Counted from the stretch's first letter, positions 38,779-47,821 are shown. The stretch is 64,000 nt of DNA from Chishuiella changwenlii (GCF_900142565.1 NZ_FRBH01000004.1:248001-312000); one strand, 5' to 3'. Notes: generated by a model from the sequence alone, not told the origin. Numbers and translations are program-made.

Positions 38779-38807
38779 AATAATTAATTTAAAAAACTTC
38801 AATAACA

Positions 38808-38842
38808 AAAAAAGCGATTCAGTTTCTGAATCGCTTTTTTAA
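38808..38842 (+). terminator. Bidirectional terminator between thioredoxin-like and FKBP genes
   Basis: A perfect 15-bp stem (38808-38822 with 38826-38840) around TTT, flanked by A and T runs, lies between convergent genes. Confidence 0.93.
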
Positions 38843-38859
38843 TATTTAAAATCCTAAGA

Positions 38860-39816
38860 TTATTTACCTTGTTGTTGTTGAGCTTGTGCTTCGAATTGTT
38901 TTTGTAATTCTTTCATTTGCTCTTCAGTTAAACCTTGTCCTTGTTGACCTGGCTGACCTCCTTGTGGAGCTGGTTGACCTTCTTTAAAGTCTACTAATTC
39001 TACTTCGAATTCTAATGCTTGGTTTGGACCAATTTGTCCTCCTGGTGCACCATTTTCTCCGTATCCTAAGTTAGCAGGAATATAAAATTTATATTTTGCT
39101 CCTTTAGACATTAATTGTAAACCTTCAGACCATCCTGGAATAACTTGGTTTAAAGGAAATTCTACACCTCCTTTTGCTTCAGGGTTTTTATCTGTACTAT
39201 CAAATACTTTACCTGTAGCTAAGATTTTACCAGTATATTTTACTTTTACAACACTGTTAATATTTGGTTTAGCTCCTGTTCCTTCTTTTTCTACAACATA
39301 AACTAATCCTGTTGATGTCGCTTTAGCTCCAGAAGTTTTTTTCTTCTCTTCAACTAATTTTTTAGACTCATCAGCATTTTTCTTTACCAAATTTTGTTGG
39401 TGATTTTTTGCATAAGTATCTAAGATTCCCATACCAGCCTCTTGTGTAATCAACAATTTCTTGTGACGAACAACATCCATAATCCCTTGAACAATAATAT
39501 CTTTGTCCATTTGATCTAATTGTTGTTGATTAATCACAGTTTCTATCTGTTGACCAACTTGTTGACCTATTGCATAAGATTCTCTACTTTCTTTTCCTGC
39601 TTTTAAATAATCTCTAATCCCTTTTTCTAATTGATCGTAGTTGATACTATCAGTTTCAACTAATCGCCCTCCAAGACCTTTGATTTGCTCTCCAAGCCCA
39701 GTACCAAATGCATATGATGCTTTTTGATCATCATTTTCTAATTTGTCTACAGATTTTCCTTTGTTACAAGACACTAATGATGCCACAACAAAAATCCCTA
39801 AAAGAACTCTTTTCAT
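38860..39816 (-). CDS. FKBP-type peptidyl-prolyl cis-trans isomerase, lipoprotein (FkpA/Mip-like)
   Basis: 318 residues. The lipobox LVSC (Cys17) predicts an outer-membrane or periplasmic lipoprotein. An N-terminal dimerisation region (about 30-150, FKBP_N type, QKASYAFGTGLGEQIK) is followed by a single FKBP domain (about 175-285) with VKVKYTGKILATGKVFDS, VIPGWSEGLQLMSKGAKYKFYIP and LGYGENGA (quoted in parts). The tail is Gln/Gly-rich. It catalyses prolyl isomerisation during folding of exported proteins. It is transcribed after dnaX with a 43-base gap. Confidence 0.93.
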   Translation of the reverse strand: MKRVLLGIFVVASLVSCNKGKSVDKLENDDQKASYAFGTGLGEQIKGLGGRLVETDSINYDQLEKGIRDYLKAGKESRESYAIGQQVGQQIETVINQQQLDQMDKDIIVQGIMDVVRHKKLLITQEAGMGILDTYAKNHQQNLVKKNADESKKLVEEKKKTSGAKATSTGLVYVVEKEGTGAKPNINSVVKVKYTGKILATGKVFDSTDKNPEAKGGVEFPLNQVIPGWSEGLQLMSKGAKYKFYIPANLGYGENGAPGGQIGPNQALEFEVELVDFKEGQPAPQGGQPGQQGQGLTEEQMKELQKQFEAQAQQQQGK

Positions 39817-39859
39817 TATTTATAGTAAATTTATATGCAAGTTTAGTCATAAACTTTCA

Positions 39860-41580
39860 TTATTCAAACAAATCTAACCCAAAATCTTCTTTTAATTTTA
39901 ACAAAATTGGATTTTTCTCTAATAATTTTTCAAATTTTTCCTTTTTTGATAAAATATGGTTCTCTGCTTCTCTTTCGGAAAACTTAATTTGAATAGTAAA
40001 GTAATGATTTTTTAAATGAGCTCTTAAACTATTTCTAATTCGATCTCTATATTCGTCAAACTCTTGTTCAGATGAATGTGAACTAAATTCGAAAATAATC
40101 TCATCTTCTACTACTTCTAATTTTGTTGTCATTAAAGCATTATAAGATGGTATATTATGTTCAACTTTTAAACGATCCAAGAATCTCTTCCAACCTTCAT
40201 TTACCTGATCGAGATTAAATTTTTCTCGAGGTAAATCATCTCTTAAAATTTCTTCTGCTTGTTCTTCAACTTTTGCTCCAGGCAAAGCCATTTTTAAGCT
40301 GAAAGAAGTACTTCCTTTAGATTTTATTGGTTTTGAAGCTCTTGTAAATTCTTTTATTTCTTCTGTAAAAGATGGTTTAGAAACTTTTTGTGTGGCATTA
40401 ATTTGTTCAACAACAGCAATTTGCTCTCTATTCTGTTGAACTTGAGGTACAATAACTTGCTTCTCTACACTACCATAAAAAGATGGTGGAACTATTCTAT
40501 ACTTTTTTTTTTAAGCCCATTTTCTTCTGCTGTGATCGATGCGATTTGCATCAATGCAATTTCTACAGTAAGACGTGGATTTTTAGAAGATTTATAATTT
40601 AAATCTGCTTCATTGCATATTTCTATTGCTCCAAATAAGAAAGTAGCAGAACATTTTTGTGCATGTTCTAAGTACTTGGCTTTAATTCTTTCTCCTACTT
40701 CTAATAACGCAACAGTATTAGCTGTTTTCGCCATTAATAAGTCACGGAAATGAGCGCCAAAACCTGTAATAAATAAATGTGCATCAAAACCTTTATTCAG
40801 AATATCATTTAATTGTATCATTGCTTGCGGAATATCATTCTCTAAACAAGCTTCTGTCATTTTAAAATAATAATCATAATCAAGAACATTTAAATTCTCT
40901 GCAACAGATGAATAAGTTAAATTCTTATTCGTAAAAGTTGCCATTCTATCAAAAATAGATAAAGAATCTCGTAATGCTCCATCTGCTTTTTGAGCAATTA
41001 AATGTAGTGCGTCATCTTCAAACGTAATGCTTTCTTTTTCTGCAACGTTTTGTAAATGGCCTTTTATATCTTCTACTCCAATTCGTTTAAAATCGTAGAT
41101 CTGACAACGAGAAAGAATCGTAGGTATAATTTTATGTTTTTCTGTAGTAGCCAAAATAAAAATAGCATGTGCTGGTGGTTCTTCTAATGTTTTTAAAAAT
41201 GCATTAAAAGCAGCTGTTGATAACATATGTACCTCATCTATAATATAAACACGGTATTTACCAATTTGAGGAACTATTCTTACTTGATCTATTAAATTTC
41301 TAATATCATCAACAGAATTATTAGAAGCAGCATCTAACTCAAAAATATTAAAAGCAAAATCTTGATCGCCTTCAACTCCATTTTCTTCGTTAATTTTTCT
41401 TGCTAAAATACGAGCACATGTTGTTTTCCCAACACCTCTTGGTCCACAAAACAATAAAGCTTGTGGTAATTGATTGGACTTAATTGCTTGTTCTAAAGTA
41501 TTTGTAATAGATGATTGTCCTACTACATCTTCAAAATTAAGTGGGCGATATTTTCTGGCTGAAACAACAAAATTTTCCAT
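39860..41580 (-). CDS. dnaX: DNA polymerase III subunit tau (dnaX, full length via -1 shift at an A10 run)
   Basis: Clamp-loader subunit; tau also links polymerases in the replisome. Frame 0 (from 41580) encodes the AAA+ clamp-loader part: Walker A GPRGVGKTT at 45-53, IIDEVHMLS, SRC sensor region, then the collar domain. It stops at 40492. A second open frame continues without a stop from the A-run (40503-40512 on the plus strand as T10) to 39860, encoding a Lys/Gln/Pro linker and a C-terminal domain like those at the end of flavobacterial tau. A -1 change (or an extra A in the mRNA) at the run joins them into about 573 residues. The cysteines of the zinc module seen in E. coli gamma are absent. 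A sequencing error in the homopolymer is the alternative explanation. Confidence 0.85.
40492..41580 (-). CDS. dnaX: DNA polymerase III subunit gamma (dnaX, short product ending after the A10 run)
   Basis: Unshifted reading gives 362 residues ending LKKKSIE, just after the AAA+ and collar domains, the size and position expected for a gamma-type product. If one A were lost from the run, the third frame would also stop two codons later (GTA TAG), giving nearly the same protein. So two of three frames give gamma and one gives tau, as in dnaX genes with programmed slippage. Confidence 0.75.
   Translation of the reverse strand: MENFVVSARKYRPLNFEDVVGQSSITNTLEQAIKSNQLPQALLFCGPRGVGKTTCARILARKINEENGVEGDQDFAFNIFELDAASNNSVDDIRNLIDQVRIVPQIGKYRVYIIDEVHMLSTAAFNAFLKTLEEPPAHAIFILATTEKHKIIPTILSRCQIYDFKRIGVEDIKGHLQNVAEKESITFEDDALHLIAQKADGALRDSLSIFDRMATFTNKNLTYSSVAENLNVLDYDYYFKMTEACLENDIPQAMIQLNDILNKGFDAHLFITGFGAHFRDLLMAKTANTVALLEVGERIKAKYLEHAQKCSATFLFGAIEICNEADLNYKSSKNPRLTVEIALMQIASITAEENGLKKKSIE
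40503..40512 (-). other. Slippery homopolymer (A10 in the dnaX mRNA)
   Basis: Ten consecutive T on the plus strand (ten A in the message, context CTT-A10-GTATAG). A small hairpin follows in the mRNA (ACCAT/ATGGT arms at 40483-40487 and 40472-40476), about 15 bases after the run, which is far for a ribosomal stimulator. The run length is better suited to RNA-polymerase slippage. Confidence 0.75.
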
Positions 41581-41679
41581 ACTAATGGCAAATATAATGG
41601 TTTTAATTTTCTAATAAAAATTCTTATCAATGGAGTAAATTTAAGTTGTTTTCCTTAGATTAGTCTGTCAAAGATTTAT

Positions 41680-41687
41680 TATTTTTG
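41680..41687 (+). promoter_or_regulatory. -7 promoter element for ftsK
   Basis: TATTTTTG followed by CA matches TAnnTTTG exactly, 24 bases before the ftsK ATG. A -33 TTG at proper spacing is not clear. Confidence 0.4.
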
Positions 41688-41711
41688 CATTAATTATACT
41701 CGACCAAAAAA

Positions 41712-44240
41712 ATGGCTATAAAAAACACACAGGAAGAACCAAAAACTCCTAAAAAACTTATTGTAAAAACAATTATTGGAATTTTATTTTTAGTAATGGG
41801 ATTGATTTTATTTATCTCTTTCATTTCTCATTTCTTTAATGGTTTTATGGATCAAAGTCAGATTTCTGAATTAATGGATAAAAATGAAGTAGCCAATAAT
41901 GTTTTCGGAAAATTCGGTGCTTTATTAGGAGAGGTTTTTATGACAAAAGGAATAGGTATCACTGCATTCTTTGTTCCTATCTTTTTTATATTATTAGGCT
42001 TAAAAGTAGCTACAAATTGGAAAAAAATTAAACCTTTTACAACATTATATCAAAGTATATTCTTTATTATTTGGATTCCTGTATTTTTTGGTTGTTTATT
42101 CCCTGATTATCATGTTTTTTCTGGTGTAATGGGATTTGAGATTAATGATTTCTTAAATAGCTTTATTGGTAAATTAGGTGTTATTTTATTGCTTGTTGTT
42201 AGCTTATTAATTTATTGTGTTATTCATTTTAAAATGACTTATCAATCTGTTCAAGCTAAACTAGAGGAACGAGCTAAATTAAATTCATTAAAACAAGCCG
42301 AAAAAGAAGAGCTTCGTTTAAAAGAAGAACAAGAAAAATTAAGACAACGCAAAGAATTAGAAGAACAAGAGAAGATTGAAAAATTTAATAAAGAAGTTGA
42401 AAAACAACAAGAAAATGATTTAATCGAAGAACTAAATCTAATCGAGGAATACGAGAAAGACGCTGTTAAATCTCAACAAATTACTCCAAACGAAGCTTTT
42501 CAACAAGAATTTACAGTTCATCAACCACAAGAGGAAGAGCAAATTACTGAAACGCCTCTTAATATTACACCTCTAATTATTGAGGACGAAACATTAAATA
42601 ATGAGGTAGATTTTACTCCTAATTATGATACTCAAGAAGAAAAAAATGAGTCTGGTACATTAGAGTTAAAAGTTCAACACATAGACGAGGAAGAAGAGTT
42701 TGAAGCTACTTCTGCAAGATTAGTAAAAGAGCAAGGAGAATATAATCAACGTTTAGATTTACCTAATTATCAATTCCCTCCAATATCATTATTAAGAAAG
42801 TATGATAATGGGAATACTTTAATTGATCAAAAAGAATTAGAATCTAATAAAAATAGAATTATAGAAACTTTAGGGAATTATGGTATTGGAATCTCTCAAA
42901 TTACAGCTACCATTGGTCCTACTGTTACTTTATATGAAATTGTTCCACAGGCTGGAGTAAGAATTTCTAAGATTAAAAACTTAGAAGATGATATTGCATT
43001 AAGCTTATCTGCTCTTGGAATTCGTATTATTGCGCCAATTCCTGGAAAAGGGACTATTGGTATAGAAGTTCCGAATAGTAATCCTTCTATGGTTTCTATG
43101 CACTCTGTTATTGCATCTCAAAAATTTCAGAATGTAGACATGGAGTTACCAATTGCATTTGGTAAAACAATTACAAACGAAACCTTTGTTGCTGATTTAG
43201 CTAAAATGCCTCACTTATTAATGGCTGGTGCAACTGGACAAGGTAAATCTGTTGGTTTAAATGCTATTATTGCTTCGTTAATTTATAAGAAACATCCATC
43301 TGAATTAAAATTTGTAATGGTGGATCCTAAAAAAGTGGAGCTAACACTTTACTCTAAAATAGAAAGACATTACTTAGCAAAATTACCAGATGCTGAAGAA
43401 GCTATTATTACAGATAATACAAAAGTTATTAATACACTGAATTCTCTTTGTATTGAAATGGATGATCGATACGAGTTATTGAAAAATGCTTTTGTACGTA
43501 ATATTAAAGAATACAATGCTAAATTTAAAGAACGTAAATTAAATCCAGAAGCTGGACATCGTTTCTTACCTTATATTGTTCTTATTGTGGACGAGTTTGC
43601 AGATTTAATTATGACTGCTGGTAAAGAGGTTGAATTACCTATTGCTCGTTTAGCACAATTAGCGCGTGCAGTTGGTATACACTTAATTGTTGCAACACAA
43701 CGTCCATCTGTAAATGTAATAACAGGAACTATTAAAGCCAATTTCCCTGGTCGTGTCGCATTTAGAGTAACATCAAAAATAGATTCAAGAACAATTTTAG
43801 ATTCTCCAGGTGCGGATCAATTAATTGGTAAAGGAGATATGTTGTATACAACAGGAAATGAATTAGTTCGTTTACAATGTGCTTTTGTTGATACACCAGA
43901 GGTTGATAAGATTACAGAATTTATTGGTGACCAACGTGGTTATGCAGATGCTATGCATTTACCAGAATATGTTGGTGAAGAAAGTGGCTCTTCTTTAGAT
44001 GTCGATTTATCTGACCGTGATGCTCTTTTTGAAGATGCTGCACGTTTAATTGTTATGAATCAGCAAGGTTCTGCATCTTTATTACAAAGAAAATTAAAAT
44101 TAGGTTATAACAGAGCTGGACGATTAATAGATCAGTTAGAAGCGGCAGGAATTGTTGGTCAATTCGAAGGTAGTAAAGCGAGACAAGTACTCATCCAAGA
44201 TGATGCTAGTTTGGAACAGTTGTTGAATAATTTGAATTAG
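41712..44240 (+). CDS. ftsK: DNA translocase FtsK
   Basis: 842 residues. An N-terminal membrane domain with four helices (about residues 18-175) is followed by a Glu/Gln-rich linker (about 190-340) and the RecA-like motor. The motor has Walker A GATGQGKSVGLN (about 504-515) and Walker B PYIVLIVDEFADLIM. The C-terminal winged-helix gamma domain has ASLLQRKLKLGYNRAGRLID. It pumps DNA at the division septum and activates XerCD at dif (xerD is at 29407). It heads the conserved run ftsK-lolA-lptF/G-ribBA. Confidence 0.97.
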   Translation: MAIKNTQEEPKTPKKLIVKTIIGILFLVMGLILFISFISHFFNGFMDQSQISELMDKNEVANNVFGKFGALLGEVFMTKGIGITAFFVPIFFILLGLKVATNWKKIKPFTTLYQSIFFIIWIPVFFGCLFPDYHVFSGVMGFEINDFLNSFIGKLGVILLLVVSLLIYCVIHFKMTYQSVQAKLEERAKLNSLKQAEKEELRLKEEQEKLRQRKELEEQEKIEKFNKEVEKQQENDLIEELNLIEEYEKDAVKSQQITPNEAFQQEFTVHQPQEEEQITETPLNITPLIIEDETLNNEVDFTPNYDTQEEKNESGTLELKVQHIDEEEEFEATSARLVKEQGEYNQRLDLPNYQFPPISLLRKYDNGNTLIDQKELESNKNRIIETLGNYGIGISQITATIGPTVTLYEIVPQAGVRISKIKNLEDDIALSLSALGIRIIAPIPGKGTIGIEVPNSNPSMVSMHSVIASQKFQNVDMELPIAFGKTITNETFVADLAKMPHLLMAGATGQGKSVGLNAIIASLIYKKHPSELKFVMVDPKKVELTLYSKIERHYLAKLPDAEEAIITDNTKVINTLNSLCIEMDDRYELLKNAFVRNIKEYNAKFKERKLNPEAGHRFLPYIVLIVDEFADLIMTAGKEVELPIARLAQLARAVGIHLIVATQRPSVNVITGTIKANFPGRVAFRVTSKIDSRTILDSPGADQLIGKGDMLYTTGNELVRLQCAFVDTPEVDKITEFIGDQRGYADAMHLPEYVGEESGSSLDVDLSDRDALFEDAARLIVMNQQGSASLLQRKLKLGYNRAGRLIDQLEAAGIVGQFEGSKARQVLIQDDASLEQLLNNLN

Positions 44241-44272
44241 AATTTAAAATAATAAAATAGATATAAAATTGC

Positions 44273-44902
44273 ATGAAAAAGTTAATCTATACTTTCATAT
44301 TCTTATTAATAGGAATTGGAACTACAAATGCTCAATCAGCAAAACAATTACTTGATCAAGTTTATGCAAAATATACGAATTTAGATACGTATTACATCAA
44401 ATTTGATTTTAACCATACTGTAAATGGAAAATCAACCAAACAATCTGGTGAAGTTTTTTCGATGAAGCAAAAGTTCAATTTAAATGTTGGTGATATTAAC
44501 CAAATATTTACAGGAACAAAATTATATACAGTTGCAAAAGATGACAAAGAAGTAACTATTTCTGATGCGTCTAATAGCGAAGATTTTTTAACGCCTACTA
44601 AAGTTTTAAATACATATAGAAGTGGATTTAATTATGCTTTTTCTGATAAAAAAACTGTTGGAGGAAAAACAATACAATATATTAAATTAACACCTACTAG
44701 TACTTCTACTATGAAATATTGTGTTTTAGGTGTCAATACTGCTAATAATCAGATTTATGATTACAATGAATATGGTAAAAATGGAGAAACAACTTCTATC
44801 GTTGTAAAAGATTATGTTCAAAATTTACTTATTCACAAAAGTTACTTTAACTTTGACCAAAAGAAATATAAGTCACAAGGCTATATTATTACTCAATTAT
44901 AA
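44273..44902 (+). CDS. lolA: Outer-membrane lipoprotein carrier protein LolA
   Basis: 209 residues with a signal peptide ending TNAQS (about residue 21) and the LolA half-barrel pattern (AKQLLDQVYAKYTNLDTYYI, GEVFSMKQKFNLNV, quoted in part). It carries lipoproteins through the periplasm to the outer membrane. It lies 32 bases after ftsK and 3 bases before an LptF/LptG permease, a conserved flavobacterial order. The assignment of the principal LolA is inferred from context, since a second LolA-like gene is at 34403. Confidence 0.88.
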   Translation: MKKLIYTFIFLLIGIGTTNAQSAKQLLDQVYAKYTNLDTYYIKFDFNHTVNGKSTKQSGEVFSMKQKFNLNVGDINQIFTGTKLYTVAKDDKEVTISDASNSEDFLTPTKVLNTYRSGFNYAFSDKKTVGGKTIQYIKLTPTSTSTMKYCVLGVNTANNQIYDYNEYGKNGETTSIVVKDYVQNLLIHKSYFNFDQKKYKSQGYIITQL

Positions 44903-44905
44903 TCA

Positions 44906-46366
44906 ATGTTAAAAAAGCTTGACAGTTATATTATAAAGACCTTTTTAGGTCCGTTTTTTTTCATTTTTAGCGTTTTATTTTTCATTTTTATTGTTCAATT
45001 CGCTTGGCAACAAATGGAAAAATTTGTTGGTAAAGGTTTAGAATGGTACATTATTGCTGAATTACTATTTTGGCTAGGAATTAACGTTGTTCAACTTGTT
45101 CTACCATTAACTATTCTTCTTGGTTCTATTATGGCAATGGGAGGATTTGGTGAACGTTATGAGCTTGCAGCCATGAAAGCCTCTGGTATTTCATTAACTC
45201 GAATACTTGCACCTCTTTTTGGCTTAATCATGTTAATGTCTATAGGATTATATTTCTTTGGAGACAAAGTAATGCCCTATTCTCAACGAAAAGCGAGAAC
45301 AATCTACTTTAATATCTTACAAACAAAACCTACTGTAAGTATGAAAGAAGGTGTTTTCTTGGAATCTGTTCCTGGTTTTCAAATGAAAATTAATAAAGTT
45401 TCTGGAGAAAATTCGGAAAAGTTAGAAGATGTATTTGTTCATCAAAATGCTTCATTTGGAGAAAACACAATGACAATTATTGCTAAAAAAGGTAATCTTG
45501 CTCCAGATAAAAAGAATAATAATTTTCTGAAAATGGAACTTTACAATGGTGTTGCCTATACAGATAATATTAAAAATAAAAGTTTTGAGCAACGAAAGAA
45601 ACAAGAAAACCAATATACTAAATTTGATACATTAAATTATTTCATCGATATTTCTGATTTATTAAATTCTGGTAAAGACGAAGATCCTGGAAATTCTTAT
45701 AAATATTTAGATGGAGCTGGTTTAAAACATTTAATAGATTCTTTAAATGGTGATTACAAGAAATATTACAATGATGTAAAGACTAATCTTTTTAATCAAA
45801 ACTATTATTATTCTACTTATGTCAAAAAGGTTGACACAGTTAAAACAACTGGTGTTTTTGATCTAAAAAAACAAAAAGTAGAAGATCAAGATAAAGTATT
45901 AAATCAGGCCATGCAAATGGTTACTAGAGATCAGGATAATCTTAATTATTCTAAAGAAGATATCATCAATAAAGAAAAATTATATTCAAAAGTAAATATT
46001 CATTATCAACGAAATTTCTCTTATGCTGTAACTTGTATCATTTTCTTTTTAATTGGTGCATCTCTTGGAGCAATTGTAAAAAAAGGAGGAATTGGAATGC
46101 CTGTTATTATATCTATTATAATTTTTGTTATCTATTTTATCTTAAACTTTTCTGCGGAAAATATGGCTAAAAATGGAAACTTAGATCCTAATATTGCAGC
46201 TTGGGCAGCAAATATTATAGCATTACCATTCTCTATACTTTTTTGTTTTAAAGCAAATCAAGATTCTGAACTTTTCAACAGTAGTGTTTATTTTGATCCT
46301 ATTATAAAATACTTTAGTAAGTTTAGAAAAACAAATAAAAGCGAAGAGCATTCTCGTTATCAATAA
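44906..46366 (+). CDS. LptF/LptG family permease (YjgP/YjgQ)
   Basis: 486 residues. Six membrane helices are arranged three N-terminal (about 14-35, 50-80, 95-120) and three C-terminal (about 372-390, 400-420, 428-450), separated by a large periplasmic beta-jellyroll domain. The N-terminal LDSYIIKTFLGPFFFIFSV is the family hallmark. With LptB and a partner permease it extracts lipopolysaccharide from the inner membrane. The periplasmic part is somewhat long, with a Lys/Asn-rich insertion of about 60 residues before the second helix set. LptF cannot be told from LptG by eye. Confidence 0.93.
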   Translation: MLKKLDSYIIKTFLGPFFFIFSVLFFIFIVQFAWQQMEKFVGKGLEWYIIAELLFWLGINVVQLVLPLTILLGSIMAMGGFGERYELAAMKASGISLTRILAPLFGLIMLMSIGLYFFGDKVMPYSQRKARTIYFNILQTKPTVSMKEGVFLESVPGFQMKINKVSGENSEKLEDVFVHQNASFGENTMTIIAKKGNLAPDKKNNNFLKMELYNGVAYTDNIKNKSFEQRKKQENQYTKFDTLNYFIDISDLLNSGKDEDPGNSYKYLDGAGLKHLIDSLNGDYKKYYNDVKTNLFNQNYYYSTYVKKVDTVKTTGVFDLKKQKVEDQDKVLNQAMQMVTRDQDNLNYSKEDIINKEKLYSKVNIHYQRNFSYAVTCIIFFLIGASLGAIVKKGGIGMPVIISIIIFVIYFILNFSAENMAKNGNLDPNIAAWAANIIALPFSILFCFKANQDSELFNSSVYFDPIIKYFSKFRKTNKSEEHSRYQ

Positions 46367-46378
46367 TATAATTAAAAA

Positions 46379-47503
46379 ATGAAAAATAATTCATCACAAT
46401 TAAATACAATCGAAGAAGCTTTAGAAGATTTAAAGCAAGGAAAAGTAATCATTGTAGTTGACGATGAAGATCGTGAAAATGAAGGTGATTTTCTTTGTAT
46501 TGCAGAATTTGCAACACCAGAAGTTATCAATTTCATGGTTACTCACGGACGTGGATTAGTTTGTACTCCACTTACACAACAAAGATGTAAAGCATTAGGT
46601 TTAGACTTAATGGTTGGACATAATACAGCTATTTACGAAACTAATTTTACTGTTTCTGTAGATTTACAAGGTCACGGTTGTACAACAGGAATTTCTGCAT
46701 CTGATCGATCTAAAACAATTAAAGCTCTAATTGACGAGAATACAAATCCTGACGATTTAGGGAAACCTGGACATATTTTTCCTCTTATTGCAAAAGATGG
46801 TGGTGTATTGGTTAGAACTGGACACACAGAAGCGGCTGTAGATTTAGCTAGAATGGCTGGACATTATCCTGCAGGATGTATTGTAGAGATTTTAAAAGAA
46901 GATGGGGAAATGGCTCGTCTACCAGAATTATTAGAAATAGCTAGTAAGTTTGATATAAAAATTATTTCTATCGAAGATTTAATCGCTTACAGATTAGAAA
47001 ACGAATCTCTAGTAAGAAGAATCGAAGAATTTCCTGCAAAAACTAAATACGGAGAATATGATTTAGTAGCTTATCAACAAACTACGAATGATCAAATTCA
47101 CTTTGCTTTAAAGAAAGGAAAATGGACAAAAGATGATATTGTTCCCGTTCGTGTAAAATCTACTAATAGTTACTATGATTTATTTAGTGCTTTAGAGATT
47201 GGAGAGAATCCATTACTAGAAAAAACCATGGATATATTAAATGAAGAAGAGAAAGGTGTTATAATCTTTATTAATAACATTCAGAATTCTGAGTTGATTG
47301 AACAAAAAATGGAGATTTTCAAAAGCTATTCCGAAGGTAAATCTAAATCTGGTATTTTACCAGCAGATGAAAAAGATCACGGAATAGGTTCTCAAATTAT
47401 TAAAGATTTAGGAATACAAAAAATGAATCTTATTACGAGAACTCCAGAAGAACCACATACAACTCAATACGGTTTAGAAATCGTGAAATGCACTATTTTA
47501 TAA
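46379..47503 (+). CDS. ribB: 3,4-dihydroxy-2-butanone-4-phosphate synthase with degenerate GTP cyclohydrolase II half (RibBA-like)
   Basis: 374 residues. The N-terminal about 210 residues form an intact RibB: DDEDRENEGDF, CTPLTQQRCKALGL, TNFTVSVD, GTTGIS-type CTTGISASDRSKTI, and GHIFPLIAKDGGVLVRTGHTEAA (quoted in parts). They convert ribulose 5-phosphate to the four-carbon riboflavin precursor. The C-terminal about 160 residues have the length and strand pattern of RibA but lack the zinc-binding cysteines (GSLRCDCG) and the catalytic RQEGRGIG motif; only KDHGIGSQI remains. So this half is probably not a cyclohydrolase, and RibA must be encoded elsewhere. It is last in the ftsK-lolA-lptF/G run; a terminator follows. 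Confidence 0.92.
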   Translation: MKNNSSQLNTIEEALEDLKQGKVIIVVDDEDRENEGDFLCIAEFATPEVINFMVTHGRGLVCTPLTQQRCKALGLDLMVGHNTAIYETNFTVSVDLQGHGCTTGISASDRSKTIKALIDENTNPDDLGKPGHIFPLIAKDGGVLVRTGHTEAAVDLARMAGHYPAGCIVEILKEDGEMARLPELLEIASKFDIKIISIEDLIAYRLENESLVRRIEEFPAKTKYGEYDLVAYQQTTNDQIHFALKKGKWTKDDIVPVRVKSTNSYYDLFSALEIGENPLLEKTMDILNEEEKGVIIFINNIQNSELIEQKMEIFKSYSEGKSKSGILPADEKDHGIGSQIIKDLGIQKMNLITRTPEEPHTTQYGLEIVKCTIL

Positions 47504-47526
47504 TCTAATTGAATTCTAAAAATATA

Positions 47527-47560
47527 AAATCTGTCTTAATTTATTAAGGCAGATTTTTTT
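47527..47560 (+). terminator. Terminator after ribBA-like gene
   Basis: AATCTGTCTTAA (47528-47539) pairs with TTAAGGCAGATT (47544-47555, one G-T pair), followed by a T run. Confidence 0.88.
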
Positions 47561-47561
47561 T

Positions 47562-47713
47562 GCATTATATTATTTGATGTAGAGCGTAAAATGTAGAATA
47601 GATATGTAGATAATAGAAGTGAGATTTGAGATTCCTTATTTGAGTTTTAATTAAACCTAAAGAGCATTACCTAAATAAAATATATTAGTTGTTTATATCA
47701 TAATTACGCTCGC
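47562..47713. other. AT-rich gap in the ribBA/tonB convergent region
   Basis: The 318-base gap between ribBA and tonB (47504-47821) holds two terminators and a 7-bp repeat array. The remaining 150 bases contain no ORF or RNA I can recognise, only imperfect short repeats (GAGATTTGAGATT, then TTATTTGAG) that may be remnants of a former array. Confidence 0.5.
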
Positions 47714-47748
47714 AACTTCTAACTTCTAACTTCTAACTTCTAACTTCT
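47714..47748. repeat. Heptanucleotide tandem repeat (AACTTCT)x5
   Basis: Five perfect copies of AACTTCT lie in the gap between the converging ribBA-like and tonB genes. No coding frame is affected. Confidence 0.97.
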
Positions 47749-47764
47749 ATACATGACTAAGCAT

Positions 47765-47798
47765 AAAAAATGCCCTCAAATAAATTTGAGGGCATTGT
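47765..47798 (-). terminator. Terminator of the exbB-exbD-exbD-tonB operon
   Basis: AATGCCCTCAAA (47769-47780) pairs with TTTGAGGGCATT (47785-47796); the minus strand continues TTTTTTATGC. It lies 24 bases past the tonB stop. Confidence 0.92.
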
Positions 47799-47821
47799 AA
47801 AAACTTTATATTGTTTGATTA

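Noticed and set aside
39860-40291. A separate 143-residue gene beginning at MALPGAKVEEQ
   Set aside because: The frame is open upstream without interruption to the A10 run of dnaX and the protein reads as the tau C-terminus, so it is part of dnaX.
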